From positions 62,001 to 126,000 of the forward strand of contig PQAF01000014.1 of NCBI GenBank assembly GCA_003105015.1: a stretch of 64,000 nt of DNA. The letters are read 5' to 3'. Both the position numbers and the translations under genes were made by a program. This DNA comes from Rhodocyclales bacterium (GTDB lineage: Bacteria > Pseudomonadota > Gammaproteobacteria > Burkholderiales > Rhodocyclaceae). Of this stretch, positions 45,814 through 55,458 are shown piece after piece. The notes below the pieces were generated by a model. It was not told the origin of the DNA, ran no database searches, and was given only the letters and a program-made list of their open reading frames with translations. The first letter of the stretch is position 1; the number at the start of each line of letters is the position of its first letter.

Positions 45814-46503
45814 TCAAGCAGTCAGGTAGCGGGTCGGATCGGGCAAGCCGGCCGCCTCGAAGCCGGCGCGCCGCAGGCGGCAGGAGTCGCACAGGCCGCA
45901 GGCGGCCCCCGAAGCATCGGCCTGATAGCAGGAGACGGTGAGGCCGTAGTCCACGCCGAGCAAGCTGCCGCGCCGAATGATCTCGGCCTTGGAAAGTGCG
46001 ATCAGCGGGGCGTGGATGGAAAGCCGCGCGCCTTCGACGGCCGCCTTGGTGGCGAGGTTGGCCATCGCCTCGAAGGCGGCGATGTATTCGGGCCGGCAAT
46101 CCGGGTAGCCCGAGTAGTCGACCGCATTCACGCCGACGAAGATGTCGTGGGCACCCAGCACCTCGGCCCAGGCCAGGGCCAGCGACAGCATGACGGTGTT
46201 GCGCGCCGGCACGTAGGTGGCGGGAATGCCCGGCTGGACGCCGTGCATCGGCACGTCGATATTGCGGTCGGTGAGCGCCGAGCCGCCGAATTGGCCGAGG
46301 TCGACGTCGACGATGCGGTGCTCCCGGGCGCCCAGTGCCGCGGCGATGTTGGCAGCCGCTGCCAGCTCCGCCGCATGCCGCTGGCCGTAGGCCACCGACA
46401 GGGCGTGGCAGGCATAGCCCGCGCTGCGGGCGATGGCCAGGGTGGTGGCGGAATCGAGGCCGCCGGAGAGCAGCACGACGGCGCGTTTTTCCTTTGCAGT
46501 CAT
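45814..46503 (-). CDS. queC: QueC, 7-cyano-7-deazaguanine synthase
   Basis: A 229-residue enzyme with the ATP-PPi loop motif [17 protein letters not shown], the motif [19 protein letters not shown] and the zinc site [17 protein letters not shown]. It makes preQ0 for queuosine. queE, which makes its precursor, lies 0.4 kb away; a MoaD-like gene on the other strand lies between them. Confidence 0.95.
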   Translation of the reverse strand: MTAKEKRAVVLLSGGLDSATTLAIARSAGYACHALSVAYGQRHAAELAAAANIAAALGAREHRIVDVDLGQFGGSALTDRNIDVPMHGVQPGIPATYVPARNTVMLSLALAWAEVLGAHDIFVGVNAVDYSGYPDCRPEYIAAFEAMANLATKAAVEGARLSIHAPLIALSKAEIIRRGSLLGVDYGLTVSCYQADASGAACGLCDSCRLRRAGFEAAGLPDPTRYLTA

Positions 46504-46508
46504 CGGGT

Positions 46509-46522
46509 TTGATGCGGGTCAA
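46509..46522. promoter_or_regulatory. Fnr/Dnr-type box between queC and the MoaD-like gene
   Basis: TTGAT-GCGG-GTCAA, 9 of 10 to consensus. Class II spacing rightward places the start at about 46557 with TACCAT as -10 (46545-46550), exactly at the ATG of the MoaD-like gene. Confidence 0.55.
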
Positions 46523-46557
46523 GTATTCATTGCTGGCGCGACAATACCATGCGCGCC

Positions 46558-46839
46558 ATGATCGAGGTCGAAGTCCATCTCTACAACAGCCTGGTGTGCT
46601 ACGTGCCGAAGTACGAGCCGTTGCGGCTCTTGCTGCCGGAGGGCGCGGCGCCTGCCGAGGTGGCGCACCGGCTGGGCATTCCGGAACGGGAGATCTTTGC
46701 CGCCTGGCGCAACGGCCACAACATCCTGAAATCCTTCGGCGGCAGCTTCGAGGAAGGCGTGGTGCTGGACGACGGAGATCGCCTGGCGCTGTCCGGGCCG
46801 ATTCCCTTCTCTCGGGCCTACGGCGCGCCGGTCTGCTGA
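46558..46839 (+). CDS. MoaD/ThiS-like ubiquitin-fold protein
   Basis: A 93-residue protein with a beta-grasp pattern (VEVHLYNSLVCYVP, then LRLLLPEGAAPAEVAHRLGIP, then GVVLDDGDRLALSGPIPF). It ends SRAYGAPVC rather than in the Gly-Gly used for sulfur transfer, so it may not be a sulfur carrier. An alternative ATG lies 9 nt upstream (46549); neither has a ribosome site, and the Fnr-like box predicts a leaderless message from 46558. It is flanked by convergent queE and divergent queC. Confidence 0.7.
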   Translation: MIEVEVHLYNSLVCYVPKYEPLRLLLPEGAAPAEVAHRLGIPEREIFAAWRNGHNILKSFGGSFEEGVVLDDGDRLALSGPIPFSRAYGAPVC

Positions 46840-46866
46840 TTCCCGTTTTCGCGGAAATGACGCGGC

Positions 46867-47520
46867 TTACCGGCCGCGCTCGCTGCCCCAGATGATCTTG
46901 TGCAATTGCAGCTGCATGCGCACCGGCAGGCGGTCGCGCAGCACCCATTCGGCCAGCTGCTTCGGATCGAGCCTCCCCGCCACCGGCGAGAGCAGCACCG
47001 GACAGATCTCATCCAGTCGCCGTGCCGCGAGGACTGACTTTGCCCACTCGTAATCCGCCTCGCCGGCCAGCACGACCTTGATCTCGTCGTGCGCGTTGAG
47101 GCGGGCGAGGTTGTCCCACAGGTTTTTGTCCGTTTCCCCGGAGGCCGGCGCCTTGAGGTCCATGATGCGGGAGACGCGCGGGTCGACGGCGGAGACGTCG
47201 AGCGCCCCGCTGGTTTCGAGGGAGACCGAGTAGCCGGCATCGCACAGCGCGGCGAGCAGCGGCAGGCAGGCCTTCTGCGCCAGCGGCTCGCCGCCGGTGA
47301 CGCAGACCTGGCGGGCGCCGTGCCTGGCCACCTCGATCAGCACGTCGCCGAGCGTCATCGTCTCGCCGCCGCTGAAGGCATAGTCGGTGTCGCACCAGGT
47401 ACAGCGCAGCGGGCATCCGGTCAGCCGCACGAACACCGTCGGCAGGCCGGCGCGGGTGCTCTCGCCCTGCAGGGAATGAAAGATTTCGCTGACGCGCAGC
47501 TTGGCGGAAAGGTCGGTCAC
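46867..47520 (-). CDS. queE: QueE, 7-carboxy-7-deazaguanine synthase
   Basis: A 217-residue radical SAM enzyme from a GTG start. The cluster is in LTGCPLRCTWCDTDYAF (CX3CX2C), followed by VTGGEPLAQ. The start (VSEIFHSLQGESTRAGLPTVFVR) is typical. It makes 7-carboxy-7-deazaguanine, the QueC substrate. It follows the cpoB stop by 52 nt, the common tol-pal-queE arrangement. Confidence 0.94.
   Translation of the reverse strand: MTDLSAKLRVSEIFHSLQGESTRAGLPTVFVRLTGCPLRCTWCDTDYAFSGGETMTLGDVLIEVARHGARQVCVTGGEPLAQKACLPLLAALCDAGYSVSLETSGALDVSAVDPRVSRIMDLKAPASGETDKNLWDNLARLNAHDEIKVVLAGEADYEWAKSVLAARRLDEICPVLLSPVAGRLDPKQLAEWVLRDRLPVRMQLQLHKIIWGSERGR
47018..47041 (-). repeat. Bipartite 24-nt motif, copy 11
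   Basis: AAAGTCAG-N10-ACGGCG on the coding strand of queE, read in a different frame (K-S-V-L). Confidence 0.85.
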
Positions 47521-47572
47521 GCTGCGGGGGCGGGAATCGTGGGAACAGTGTCCCGGCCGAACGCGGCCGCGC

Positions 47573-48310
47573 CTACCGCCTCTTCGCGAGGCGCTGCTTG
47601 GCGACCGTGGCAGCGGCGCTGGCGGGGTACTTGGCGACAAGCGCTTCCAGCGTCTTGCGCGCCCCCCTGGCGTCGCCGGATTCCTGCTGGCAGTTCGCCT
47701 GTCCGAGCAGCGCATCCGGTGCCTTGGCGTCGTCCGGCCAGGTGGCGGCCAGCTTTGCGAAGAGTTCCATGGCCTTCTTGTACTCGCCGAGCTGATAGTG
47801 CGCGCTGCCGGCCCAGTAATGTGCCGAGGGCAGGAAGGGGCTGGCCGGATAGGCCTTGATGAAGGCGAGGAAGGCGGCCAGCGCGTCCTTGTGCTTGCCG
47901 GCCTTGAATAGATTCAGCGCCGCCTCGTAGTCGCGCGTCTCCGCCGCCGGGTCGACGGCCGGCCTGGCGTCGGCCGGCTTGCCCTCGGCGCCGGCCTGTG
48001 GCTCCAGCTTGCGCAGCCGGTTGTCGAGGTCGACGTAGAAGTCCTTCTGCCGCTTCTGCGTCGACTCGATTTCGTAGGTCAGCACTTCGACCTGGCCGCG
48101 CAGCTTGGCGACCTCCGCCTTGAGCGCCTCGATCTGGTTGGCCAGTTCGATCTGTCCGCGCGAGGCTGCCTCCAGTTTCTCCATCCTGGCGGTGACTTCC
48201 GCGCGCAGCGCCTCGACGCGCTTGCGCGCCTCTTCGTCGTCGAAGAGGGCGCCGCGCGCCGGCAAGGCGGCTACGAGGACCAGCAGGGGCAGCAGGCGTC
48301 GGATGCGCAT
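47573..48310 (-). CDS. cpoB: CpoB/YbgF, tol-pal associated TPR protein
   Basis: A 245-residue periplasmic protein with a signal peptide, an N-terminal coiled coil (residues 25-95: EARKRVEALRAEVTARMEKLEAASRG...) that trimerises in the family, and three TPR repeats (DYEAALNLFKAGKHKDALAAFLAFIKAYP, HYWAGSAHYQLGEYKKAMELFAKL). It coordinates Tol-Pal with peptidoglycan synthesis at division. It directly follows pal. Confidence 0.93.
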   Translation of the reverse strand: MRIRRLLPLLVLVAALPARGALFDDEEARKRVEALRAEVTARMEKLEAASRGQIELANQIEALKAEVAKLRGQVEVLTYEIESTQKRQKDFYVDLDNRLRKLEPQAGAEGKPADARPAVDPAAETRDYEAALNLFKAGKHKDALAAFLAFIKAYPASPFLPSAHYWAGSAHYQLGEYKKAMELFAKLAATWPDDAKAPDALLGQANCQQESGDARGARKTLEALVAKYPASAAATVAKQRLAKRR

Positions 48311-48313
48311 TGC

Positions 48314-48841
48314 TCAGAACTCGCCGGTGTAGAGCATGTCGTCGCGGCGGTTCTGCGACCAGCAGGCCTCGTTCGCTTCGCTGCAGCGCGGCTTTTCCTC
48401 GCCCAGGCTGACGGCCTCGACCTGCTCCTCGCGGGCGCCGAGCAGGGTGAGCATCTTCTTCAGCGCTTCGGCGCGTTTCTGGCCGAGCGCCAGGTTGTAT
48501 TCGCGGCTGCCGCGCTCGTCGGCATTGCCCTGGATGAGCATCTTCACCTTCGGGTTGGCGACGAGGAACCTGGCGTGCGCCTCGACCAGCGACTTGAACT
48601 CGTCCTTGATGACGTAGCTGTCGTAGTCGAAGAACACGCTGCGCTTGGCCAGCTCGCCCTGCCGGGTGGCGGCCAGCGCCGTGCCCATCTGGTCGTCGGC
48701 CGTCACCGGCTTGACCTGGGCACCATCGACTCTTTTCGCACTGCGGTCTTCCACGTCCGCGCCGGGCTGTTCCGGCCCGCCGGTGGTGCCGCAGCCGGCG
48801 ATCAGGGCGGCGCCCAGGACAATCATCAGTTTTTTGCGCAT
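48314..48841 (-). CDS. pal: Pal, peptidoglycan-associated lipoprotein
   Basis: A 175-residue outer-membrane lipoprotein with lipobox LIAGC and an OmpA-like domain (VFFDYDSYVIKDEFKSLVEAHARFL, IQGNADERGSREYNLALGQKRAEAL). GGAG lies 6 nt before the chosen ATG at 48841; a GTG 12 nt upstream is in frame. It anchors the outer membrane to peptidoglycan. Confidence 0.96.
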   Translation of the reverse strand: MRKKLMIVLGAALIAGCGTTGGPEQPGADVEDRSAKRVDGAQVKPVTADDQMGTALAATRQGELAKRSVFFDYDSYVIKDEFKSLVEAHARFLVANPKVKMLIQGNADERGSREYNLALGQKRAEALKKMLTLLGAREEQVEAVSLGEEKPRCSEANEACWSQNRRDDMLYTGEF

Positions 48842-48860
48842 CGTCATCTCCACTAGGCAA

Positions 48861-50135
48861 TCAATGTTTCAAAAAGGGACCCCAGGCCGGTTCGCGGACG
48901 TCGCCCGCCTGAACCGAGAGCTTCTGCTTGACGCGGCCGTCGCTGGAGACGGCGGCGAGCACGCCGCGCCCGCCGATCTCGGAGGCGTAGAGGATCATGC
49001 GGCCGTTGGGCGCGAAGCTGGGCGACTCGTCCTTGTCGGAATCGGTGAGGATCTGCGTCTGGCGCGTGGCGAGGTCCATCAGGGCGAGCTGGAAGCGCCC
49101 GCCGTTGCGCGTGACGAAGGCCATGCTCTTGCCGTCCGGCGACAGGCGCGGCGTAACGTTGTAGCTGCCCTCGAAGGTGATGCGCTGGGCGGCGCCGCCG
49201 CTGGCCGGCACGCGGTAGGCCTGCGGGCTGCCGCCGCGGTCCGAGGTGAAATAGATGAACTGGCCGTCGGGCGAGAAGAAAGGCTCGGTGTCGATGCCGC
49301 TGGAGGAGGCCAGGCGCACGACGCCGCTGCCGTCGGCGTTCAGGGAATACAGCTGCGAACCGCCGTCCTTGGTCAGCACCACGGCCAGCTTGCCGCCGTC
49401 GGGAGACCAGGCCGGTGCCGAGTTGGAGCCCTTGAAGTTGGCGGCGACATGGCGCTTGCCGGTGGCGAGCGAGTGCACGTAGACCACCGGCTTCTTCGAC
49501 TCGAAGGAGACGTAGGCGAGGCGGCTGCCGTCGGGCGACCAGGCCGGCGAGATGATCGGTTCGCGCGAGGCCAGCGCGGTCTGCGCGTTCATGCCGTCGG
49601 CGTCGGCGATCTGCAGCTCGAAACGACCGGCGCTCTTCACGACGTAGGCGATGCGGGTCGAGAAGATGCCCGGCTCGCCGAGCAGCTTCTCATAGACGTA
49701 ATCGGCGATGCGGTGGCCGGTGGTGCGCCCCTGCTGGGCCGTCATCAGGTAGGCGAGACCGCCGAGGGAAGCCTGCTTCTGCACGTCATGCAGGCGGAAG
49801 CGCACCTCGAAGCGGCCGTTGGCGGCCGGCGCGACGCTGCCGACGACGAGGGCGTCGGCGCCGCGCGCCTTCCAGTCGGCGAAATTGACGGCGGCATTCT
49901 CGGCCAGGGGGGTGCCGGCTTCGACCAGCCTGAACAGGCCGCTGCGCTCGAGGTCGGCGCGCACCACCATGGCGACGGCGCGGGCGACGCCCGGCTCGCC
50001 GGCGAAGTCGGCGATGGCGACGGGGATGCGGTTGGCCCCGGCACCGGTGATTTCGATGGTGAGCTGGGCGCGCGCGGCGAAGGTCAGCGCGAACAGGACG
50101 AGGGCAAGTGCAGCGCGGGAGAAGGCGGTCATCAT
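48861..50135 (-). CDS. tolB: TolB, periplasmic beta-propeller
   Basis: A 424-residue protein with signal peptide, the N-terminal TolB domain (GANRIPVAIADFAGEPG) and WD-like repeats (SPAWSPDGSRLAYVSFESKKP, APAWSPDGGKLAVVL, EPFFSPDGQFIYFTSDRGG, TPRLSPDGKSMAFVT). It links Pal with TolA. Confidence 0.96.
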   Translation of the reverse strand: MMTAFSRAALALVLFALTFAARAQLTIEITGAGANRIPVAIADFAGEPGVARAVAMVVRADLERSGLFRLVEAGTPLAENAAVNFADWKARGADALVVGSVAPAANGRFEVRFRLHDVQKQASLGGLAYLMTAQQGRTTGHRIADYVYEKLLGEPGIFSTRIAYVVKSAGRFELQIADADGMNAQTALASREPIISPAWSPDGSRLAYVSFESKKPVVYVHSLATGKRHVAANFKGSNSAPAWSPDGGKLAVVLTKDGGSQLYSLNADGSGVVRLASSSGIDTEPFFSPDGQFIYFTSDRGGSPQAYRVPASGGAAQRITFEGSYNVTPRLSPDGKSMAFVTRNGGRFQLALMDLATRQTQILTDSDKDESPSFAPNGRMILYASEIGGRGVLAAVSSDGRVKQKLSVQAGDVREPAWGPFLKH

Positions 50136-50191
50136 CGCTGGGCTGAATGGGTGATTTCGAAATTATACATTTTAGCTACGGCCGCTACGCT

Positions 50192-50211
50192 TAACCTGCT
50201 TTCGCAGGTTA
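50192..50211 (-). other. Short hairpin between tolA and tolB
   Basis: TAACCTGC (50192-50199) pairs with GCAGGTTA (50204-50211) around TTTC. No T-run follows on the minus strand, so it is more likely an RNA-stability or processing element than a terminator. Confidence 0.5.
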
Positions 50212-50235
50212 GCCTTCTCTGAAACTGCGTTTTCA

Positions 50236-50991
50236 TCAATCCTCCAGCGGCCGGAACTTCAGTTCCAGGCTGCGGCTGAACAGTTCGCCCTGCTCGGGCT
50301 TCGGCAGCGGGCTTGATTTGAGGATGGCGCGTTCGATGGCGTTGTCGTAAGCGGCGTGACCGCTGGATTTTTTCAGCTTGACGCTGAGGATCTCGCCGCT
50401 GGGCAGCTGTACGACATCGAAGATCGCCTCGGGGTTCCCCCTGATGTCGGGCGGCAGCACGATGTTGCCCTTGATCTTGCCCTTGATCTTGCCGATGTAG
50501 TCGGCCGTCGCCTTGCTGCGTGCAACGGCGGCCTGATCCGACTTGAGCTGTTCCAGCTCACGCGCGGCCATCTGCTTTCTTCGCTGCGCCTCAAGGTCCT
50601 TGAGTTCCCTGTCCAGCAGGGGGTCGACCTTGTTGGGTTTCGGCTTCGGTTCGACCTTCGGCACCGGCTTGGGTTCCGGCTTCGGCTTTTCCTTTTCCTT
50701 GAGGGCGATGTCCGGCTTGGCCGGCGGCGCGGGTTTCGGCTCGGGCCTGGGTTCCGGTTTCGGCTCGATCTTCGGTGGCGGCGCCGGCTCGGGTTCCGGC
50801 GGCGCGACGGCGGCGGGCGCCGGGGCCGGCAGGGCGCGCACCAGTTCGACCTCGACCGCCTCGGGCGCGCGCGTCTGCCAGCGGATGCCATAGACCAGCA
50901 GGACGGCCAGCGCGACGTGCACGGCGACGGCCAAGGCCGCCGAGGCCTTCCTGCCCGGATCCTCCCTGTCCTCGAAGAGAGCCGCGTTCAT
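50236..50991 (-). CDS. tolA: TolA, trans-envelope protein
   Basis: A 251-residue protein with an N-terminal membrane segment (ASAALAVAVHVALAVLLVYGI), a Pro/Lys/Glu-rich repeat region (residues 60-125, KPEPKP type), a short helix and a TonB-like C-terminal domain (GNPEAIFDVVQLPSGEILSVKLKKSSG). It spans the periplasm to Pal/TolB using TolQR energy. It overlaps tolR by 4 nt. Confidence 0.94.
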   Translation of the reverse strand: MNAALFEDREDPGRKASAALAVAVHVALAVLLVYGIRWQTRAPEAVEVELVRALPAPAPAAVAPPEPEPAPPPKIEPKPEPRPEPKPAPPAKPDIALKEKEKPKPEPKPVPKVEPKPKPNKVDPLLDRELKDLEAQRRKQMAARELEQLKSDQAAVARSKATADYIGKIKGKIKGNIVLPPDIRGNPEAIFDVVQLPSGEILSVKLKKSSGHAAYDNAIERAILKSSPLPKPEQGELFSRSLELKFRPLED

Positions 50992-51392
50992 TTGCCCTGC
51001 TGCACCAGAAGGCCGACGCGGGCGACCTGCTGCTTCTGCAGATCGTCCATCACCTGCATGACGGCCTCGTAGCGGACGCTCTTGTCGCCGGCGACGACCA
51101 CCGGCTGCTGCGGATTCTTCTTCTGCGCCTCCGCCACCAGGCGCAGCAGTTCGTCGCGCGAAACGTCGCGCGGCGTTGCGTTCGGCGTGGCGCGGAAGGC
51201 CAGCGTCTGGTCGGCCTTGACGATCACCTGGATGGGATCGACCGGCGCCTGGGCGGCCTTGCCCACCGTCGGCACGTCTACCGAGGCCACCTGGATCAGC
51301 GGCGCCGTCACCATGAAGATGACGAGCAGCACCAGCATCACGTCGATGTAGGGCACGACGTTAATTTGATTCATTAACCGGCGTTGGCGCAC
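50988..51392 (-). CDS. tolR: TolR, proton-channel subunit
   Basis: A 134-residue ExbD/TolR protein with the pore segment NQINVVPYIDVMLVLLVIFMV carrying the proton-relay Asp and a periplasmic domain (VVVAGDKSVRYEAVMQVMDDLQ). The first start is a GTG; an ATG six codons on is also possible. Confidence 0.94.
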   Translation of the reverse strand: MRQRRLMNQINVVPYIDVMLVLLVIFMVTAPLIQVASVDVPTVGKAAQAPVDPIQVIVKADQTLAFRATPNATPRDVSRDELLRLVAEAQKKNPQQPVVVAGDKSVRYEAVMQVMDDLQKQQVARVGLLVQQGK

Positions 51393-51401
51393 GGGGCGGG
51401 C

Positions 51402-52079
51402 CTATCGCAGTTGCCGTTGAAGAATGTTCGAAAACTCCTCCATGAAGCTCTCGAAGCGGATGCTGACGCGGTCGATGTCGTGGGCGAAGCGGTTGTAGGC
51501 GACCACGGCGGGGATGGCGGCGAAAAGGCCGATGGCGGTGGCGACCAGCGCCTCGGCGATGCCGGGCGCGACGTGGGCCAGCGTCGCCGAGCTGACGTTG
51601 GCCAGGCCGCGGAAGGCGTTCATGATGCCCCACACCGTGCCGAACAGGCCGACGTAGGGGCTGACCGAGCCGACCGAGGCGAGGAAGGCGAGGTGCGCCT
51701 CGAGGTGGTCCATCTCGCGCTGGTAGGTGGCGCGCATGGCGCGGCGCGAGCCGTCCACGATGCTGGCCGGGTCGAGCGATTTCTGGCCGCGCAGCTTGGT
51801 GAATTCGCGGTAGCCGGCCTCGAAGATGCGTTCCAGCGCGCCGGCGCTGTGGCGGTCGTTCACCGCGCTCTGGAAGAGGGCGTTGAGGTCGCCGCCGCTC
51901 CAGAAGTCGCGCTCGAACTGGTCGGTCTTGGCGCGCGCGTCGCGGATGGCGAACCACTTGCGGAAGATCCAGTACCAGGACATGAAGGACACCGCCGCCA
52001 GCAGCAGCATGACGCCCTTGACGAGGACGCTGGCGTTGGCGATGAGGGAAATGATGGACAGGTCGGTGGTGACGTTCAT
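51402..52079 (-). CDS. tolQ: TolQ, proton-channel subunit
   Basis: A 225-residue ExbB/TolQ protein with three membrane helices; the conserved core is SVSPYVGLFGTVWGIMNAFRGL and APGIAEALVATAIGLFAAIPAVVAYN. With TolR it converts proton-motive force to movement of TolA. It overlaps ybgC by 4 nt. Confidence 0.96.
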   Translation of the reverse strand: MNVTTDLSIISLIANASVLVKGVMLLLAAVSFMSWYWIFRKWFAIRDARAKTDQFERDFWSGGDLNALFQSAVNDRHSAGALERIFEAGYREFTKLRGQKSLDPASIVDGSRRAMRATYQREMDHLEAHLAFLASVGSVSPYVGLFGTVWGIMNAFRGLANVSSATLAHVAPGIAEALVATAIGLFAAIPAVVAYNRFAHDIDRVSIRFESFMEEFSNILQRQLR

Positions 52080-52501
52080 TGCGCTCCCATCTTTCTTCTG
52101 ATTGCTTCCGGCAGGGCGGCCGGCTTCATTTTCTGCGCGTCCAGGCAGGCGACGCGCACGGTGGCTTCGACCAGGGGTTCGCCGTCGCGTTCAATCCACT
52201 GCTTGAGCGTGACCTGGGCGCGTCCGGCCAAAGTCAGTTCCGTCAGCACGGCGAGTGCGTCGTCCAAGCGTGCCGGCTTCAGGTACTCGATGTTGAGCGA
52301 GCGCACGGCGAAGACGATGCCGTCCTCCTGCGCCAGCCGCAGCTGCTCGACGCCCAGCGCGCGCAGCCATTCCGTGCGGCCCCTTTCCAGGAAGCGCAGG
52401 TAGTTGGCGTAATACACGACCCCGGCCGTGTCGGTGTCCTCGTAATACACGCGCACCGGAATGGAAAACGGTCCGGGCGCGGATTTGTTGACAGGCGGCA
52501 T
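52076..52501 (-). CDS. ybgC: YbgC, acyl-CoA thioesterase
   Basis: A 141-residue hotdog-fold thioesterase with the signature VRVYYEDTDTAGVVYYANYLRFLERGRTEWLR. It hydrolyses acyl-CoA thioesters at the inner membrane and is the usual first gene of tol-pal operons. Confidence 0.95.
   Translation of the reverse strand: MPPVNKSAPGPFSIPVRVYYEDTDTAGVVYYANYLRFLERGRTEWLRALGVEQLRLAQEDGIVFAVRSLNIEYLKPARLDDALAVLTELTLAGRAQVTLKQWIERDGEPLVEATVRVACLDAQKMKPAALPEAIRRKMGAQ
52230..52253 (+). repeat. Bipartite 24-nt motif, copy 12
   Basis: AAAGTCAG-N10-ACGGCG inside ybgC, opposite strand; the gene reads E-L-T-L. Confidence 0.85.
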
Positions 52502-52563
52502 GCGGGCATTTTACCCCAGAGGGTGGGTCATGCCTCGTAAACGCGAGGGGAAACGAAAAGGGG

Positions 52564-53597
<1,034 letters not shown>

Positions 53598-53601
<4 letters not shown>

Positions 53602-54647
53602 TCGCGTTCTGCCGGGTAGGGGTGCGACGCCGTCCATTTTTCCGCCAGCACGAGGCCGAGTGCCAGAAGGACGGGACCGAGGAAGATGCCGATGAAGCCG
53701 AAGGCGAGCACGCCGCCGAACACGCCCAGCGCGATGAGCAGGATCGGCAGGCTGGCGGTGCGGCTGATGAGCAGCGGCTTGACGAAGTTGTCCACGCTGC
53801 TGATGACGGCCACGCCGTAGACCGCCATGAAGATCGCCCAGCCGGTCTGGCCCTGGTCGTAGAGCCAGAAGGCGGCGCCGCCCCAGATCAGCGGCGGGCC
53901 GACCGGGATCATGGACAGGAAGAAGATTGCCGCGGCGAGCAGGACGGCGCCGGGCACGCCGGCAATGAGAAAGCCGAGCAGCGCCACCAGCGACTGGGCC
54001 GCCGCGGTGCCGACGATGCCGACCATGACGCCCATCACCGTGCTGCGCGCCAGGGCCAGCATCTGCTCGCCGAGTTCGCCGCCCAGCCTGCGGCTGCTGT
54101 CCCGCAGACGTTCGACCAGCGCCGGTCCGTCGCGGTAGAAGAAGAAGGCGATGAACAGCACCAGGACGATCTGCAGCAGGCCCTCGCCGGTCAGCGCCAC
54201 GACGGTCAGCAGCACCTTGCGTGCAGGATCGTAGAGCTGCTTGAGCAGCTTGTTGAACTCCTCCCGGCTGTCGGCGAGGCTGTGCCAGTAGGCATCGAGC
54301 TGGCTGCCGACGAACGGAATGCTGCCCAGCCACTCCGGCGGTCCCATGGCGGCGCGCAGGATCACGCCTCGCAGTTTTTCGGCCAGCGGCGGCACGGCAT
54401 CCGCCAGGCCGATGGCGAGGAAGACCATCGGCACCAGCACCACCAGCATCAACAGCAGCGTCATCAGCGCCGAGGTCAGCGCCGGCCGTCCGCCGAGGCG
54501 GGCGAGCAGCCAGGCATGCAGGGGCCAGGTGGTGATGCAGACGATGGCGGCGAACAGGATCGCGGCGATGAAGGGCTGCAGGATCAGGAAGCAGCCGAGC
54601 GCCAGCAGCGTGACCAGGGCGATGCGGGCGAGTCGTTTGTTGTCCAT
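53598..54647 (-). CDS. PerM/AI-2E family permease
   Basis: A 349-residue membrane protein with seven to eight helices and the family segments ([79 protein letters not shown]). The substrate is unknown; the name derives from a proposed autoinducer exporter. It is inserted between ruvA and ruvB and overlaps ruvB by 4 nt. Confidence 0.9.
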
Positions 54648-54676
54648 GCGATGGAGATTGTATCCGTATCCGCCGT

Positions 54677-55252
54677 TCAGGCCTTGGACAGCGACTTCAG
54701 CGCCTGGCGGATGCCGTCGGAGACGGACACGTCGGCGGGCAGGGCCCTCAACGCCGCCTGCGCCTCGCGCTCGTTGTAGCCGAGCGCGAGCAGGGCGTTG
54801 AGGATGTCGCTGGCGGACGAGGCGGCCGCGGCCGGGGCGACGGCGACGACGCCCTTCATCTTGTCGCGCAATTCCAGCAGCAGCCGCTCGGCCGTCTTCT
54901 TGCCGATGCCGGGAATCTTCGTCAGGCGGCCGGCTTCCTGCGCCGCCACCGCCTGGGAGAGCTCGGCCACCGAGAGGCCGGAGAGCACCGCCAGCGCCGT
55001 GCGCGCGCCGATGCCGGAGATCTTCAGCAGCTGGCGGAAGGCGGCGCGCTCCGCCTCGCTGGCGAAGCCGAACAGCTGGTGCGCATCCTCGCGCACCGCC
55101 AGGTGGGTGTGCAGGGTCACCTTCTCGCCATTGGCGGGCAGGTGGTAGAAGGTGCTCATGGGCACGTCGACTTCGTAGCCGACGCCGGCCACGTCCAGCG
55201 TGATCTGCGGCGGGTTCTTTTCGACGAGGATGCCGGTGAGGCGGCCGATCAT
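54677..55252 (-). CDS. ruvA: RuvA, Holliday junction binding protein
   Basis: A 191-residue protein with an N-terminal OB fold ([27 protein letters not shown]), two helix-hairpin-helix motifs ([35 protein letters not shown]) and a C-terminal RuvB-binding domain. The start is ATG 55252. Confidence 0.97.
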   Translation of the reverse strand: MIGRLTGILVEKNPPQITLDVAGVGYEVDVPMSTFYHLPANGEKVTLHTHLAVREDAHQLFGFASEAERAAFRQLLKISGIGARTALAVLSGLSVAELSQAVAAQEAGRLTKIPGIGKKTAERLLLELRDKMKGVVAVAPAAAASSASDILNALLALGYNEREAQAALRALPADVSVSDGIRQALKSLSKA

Positions 55253-55294
55253 GGCGGTGTTCCGTGGAGAAGGTGGGGAATTGTAGCCGCAGGG

Positions 55295-55322
55295 CCAAAA
55301 AAAAGCGCCCTTGCGGGCGCTT
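55295..55322 (-). terminator. Terminator between ruvC and ruvA
   Basis: AAGCGCCC (55303-55310) pairs with GGGCGCTT (55315-55322), followed on the minus strand by a run of eight T (complement of 55297-55304). It should end the ruvC transcript before ruvA. Confidence 0.85.
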
Positions 55323-55324
55323 GG

Positions 55325-55428
55325 CACACGGACGGCGTGTGTGAAAACTTGCAGGGGAGGAAGTACTTTCCTGCAAGCGCATTAGACCCGAAGCCGGGGG
55401 TGGCGCGCATCATCCATTCGGATGATGC
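55325..55428 (-). other. Three hairpins between ruvC and the terminator
   Basis: Stems: 55407-55415 with 55420-55428 (9 bp, 4-nt loop), 55348-55355 with 55370-55377 (8 bp) and 55325-55330 with 55336-55341 (6 bp). Together with the terminator they form a structured 135-nt 3' region that could be a small RNA. Confidence 0.5.
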
Positions 55429-55458
55429 CTAAAGTAATAGGGATGCAATTTCCGAAAA

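Noticed and set aside
50080..50105. Degenerate copy of the 24-nt word in tolB
   Set aside because: AAGGTCAG-N10-ACGAGG has three mismatches, which is too many to count.
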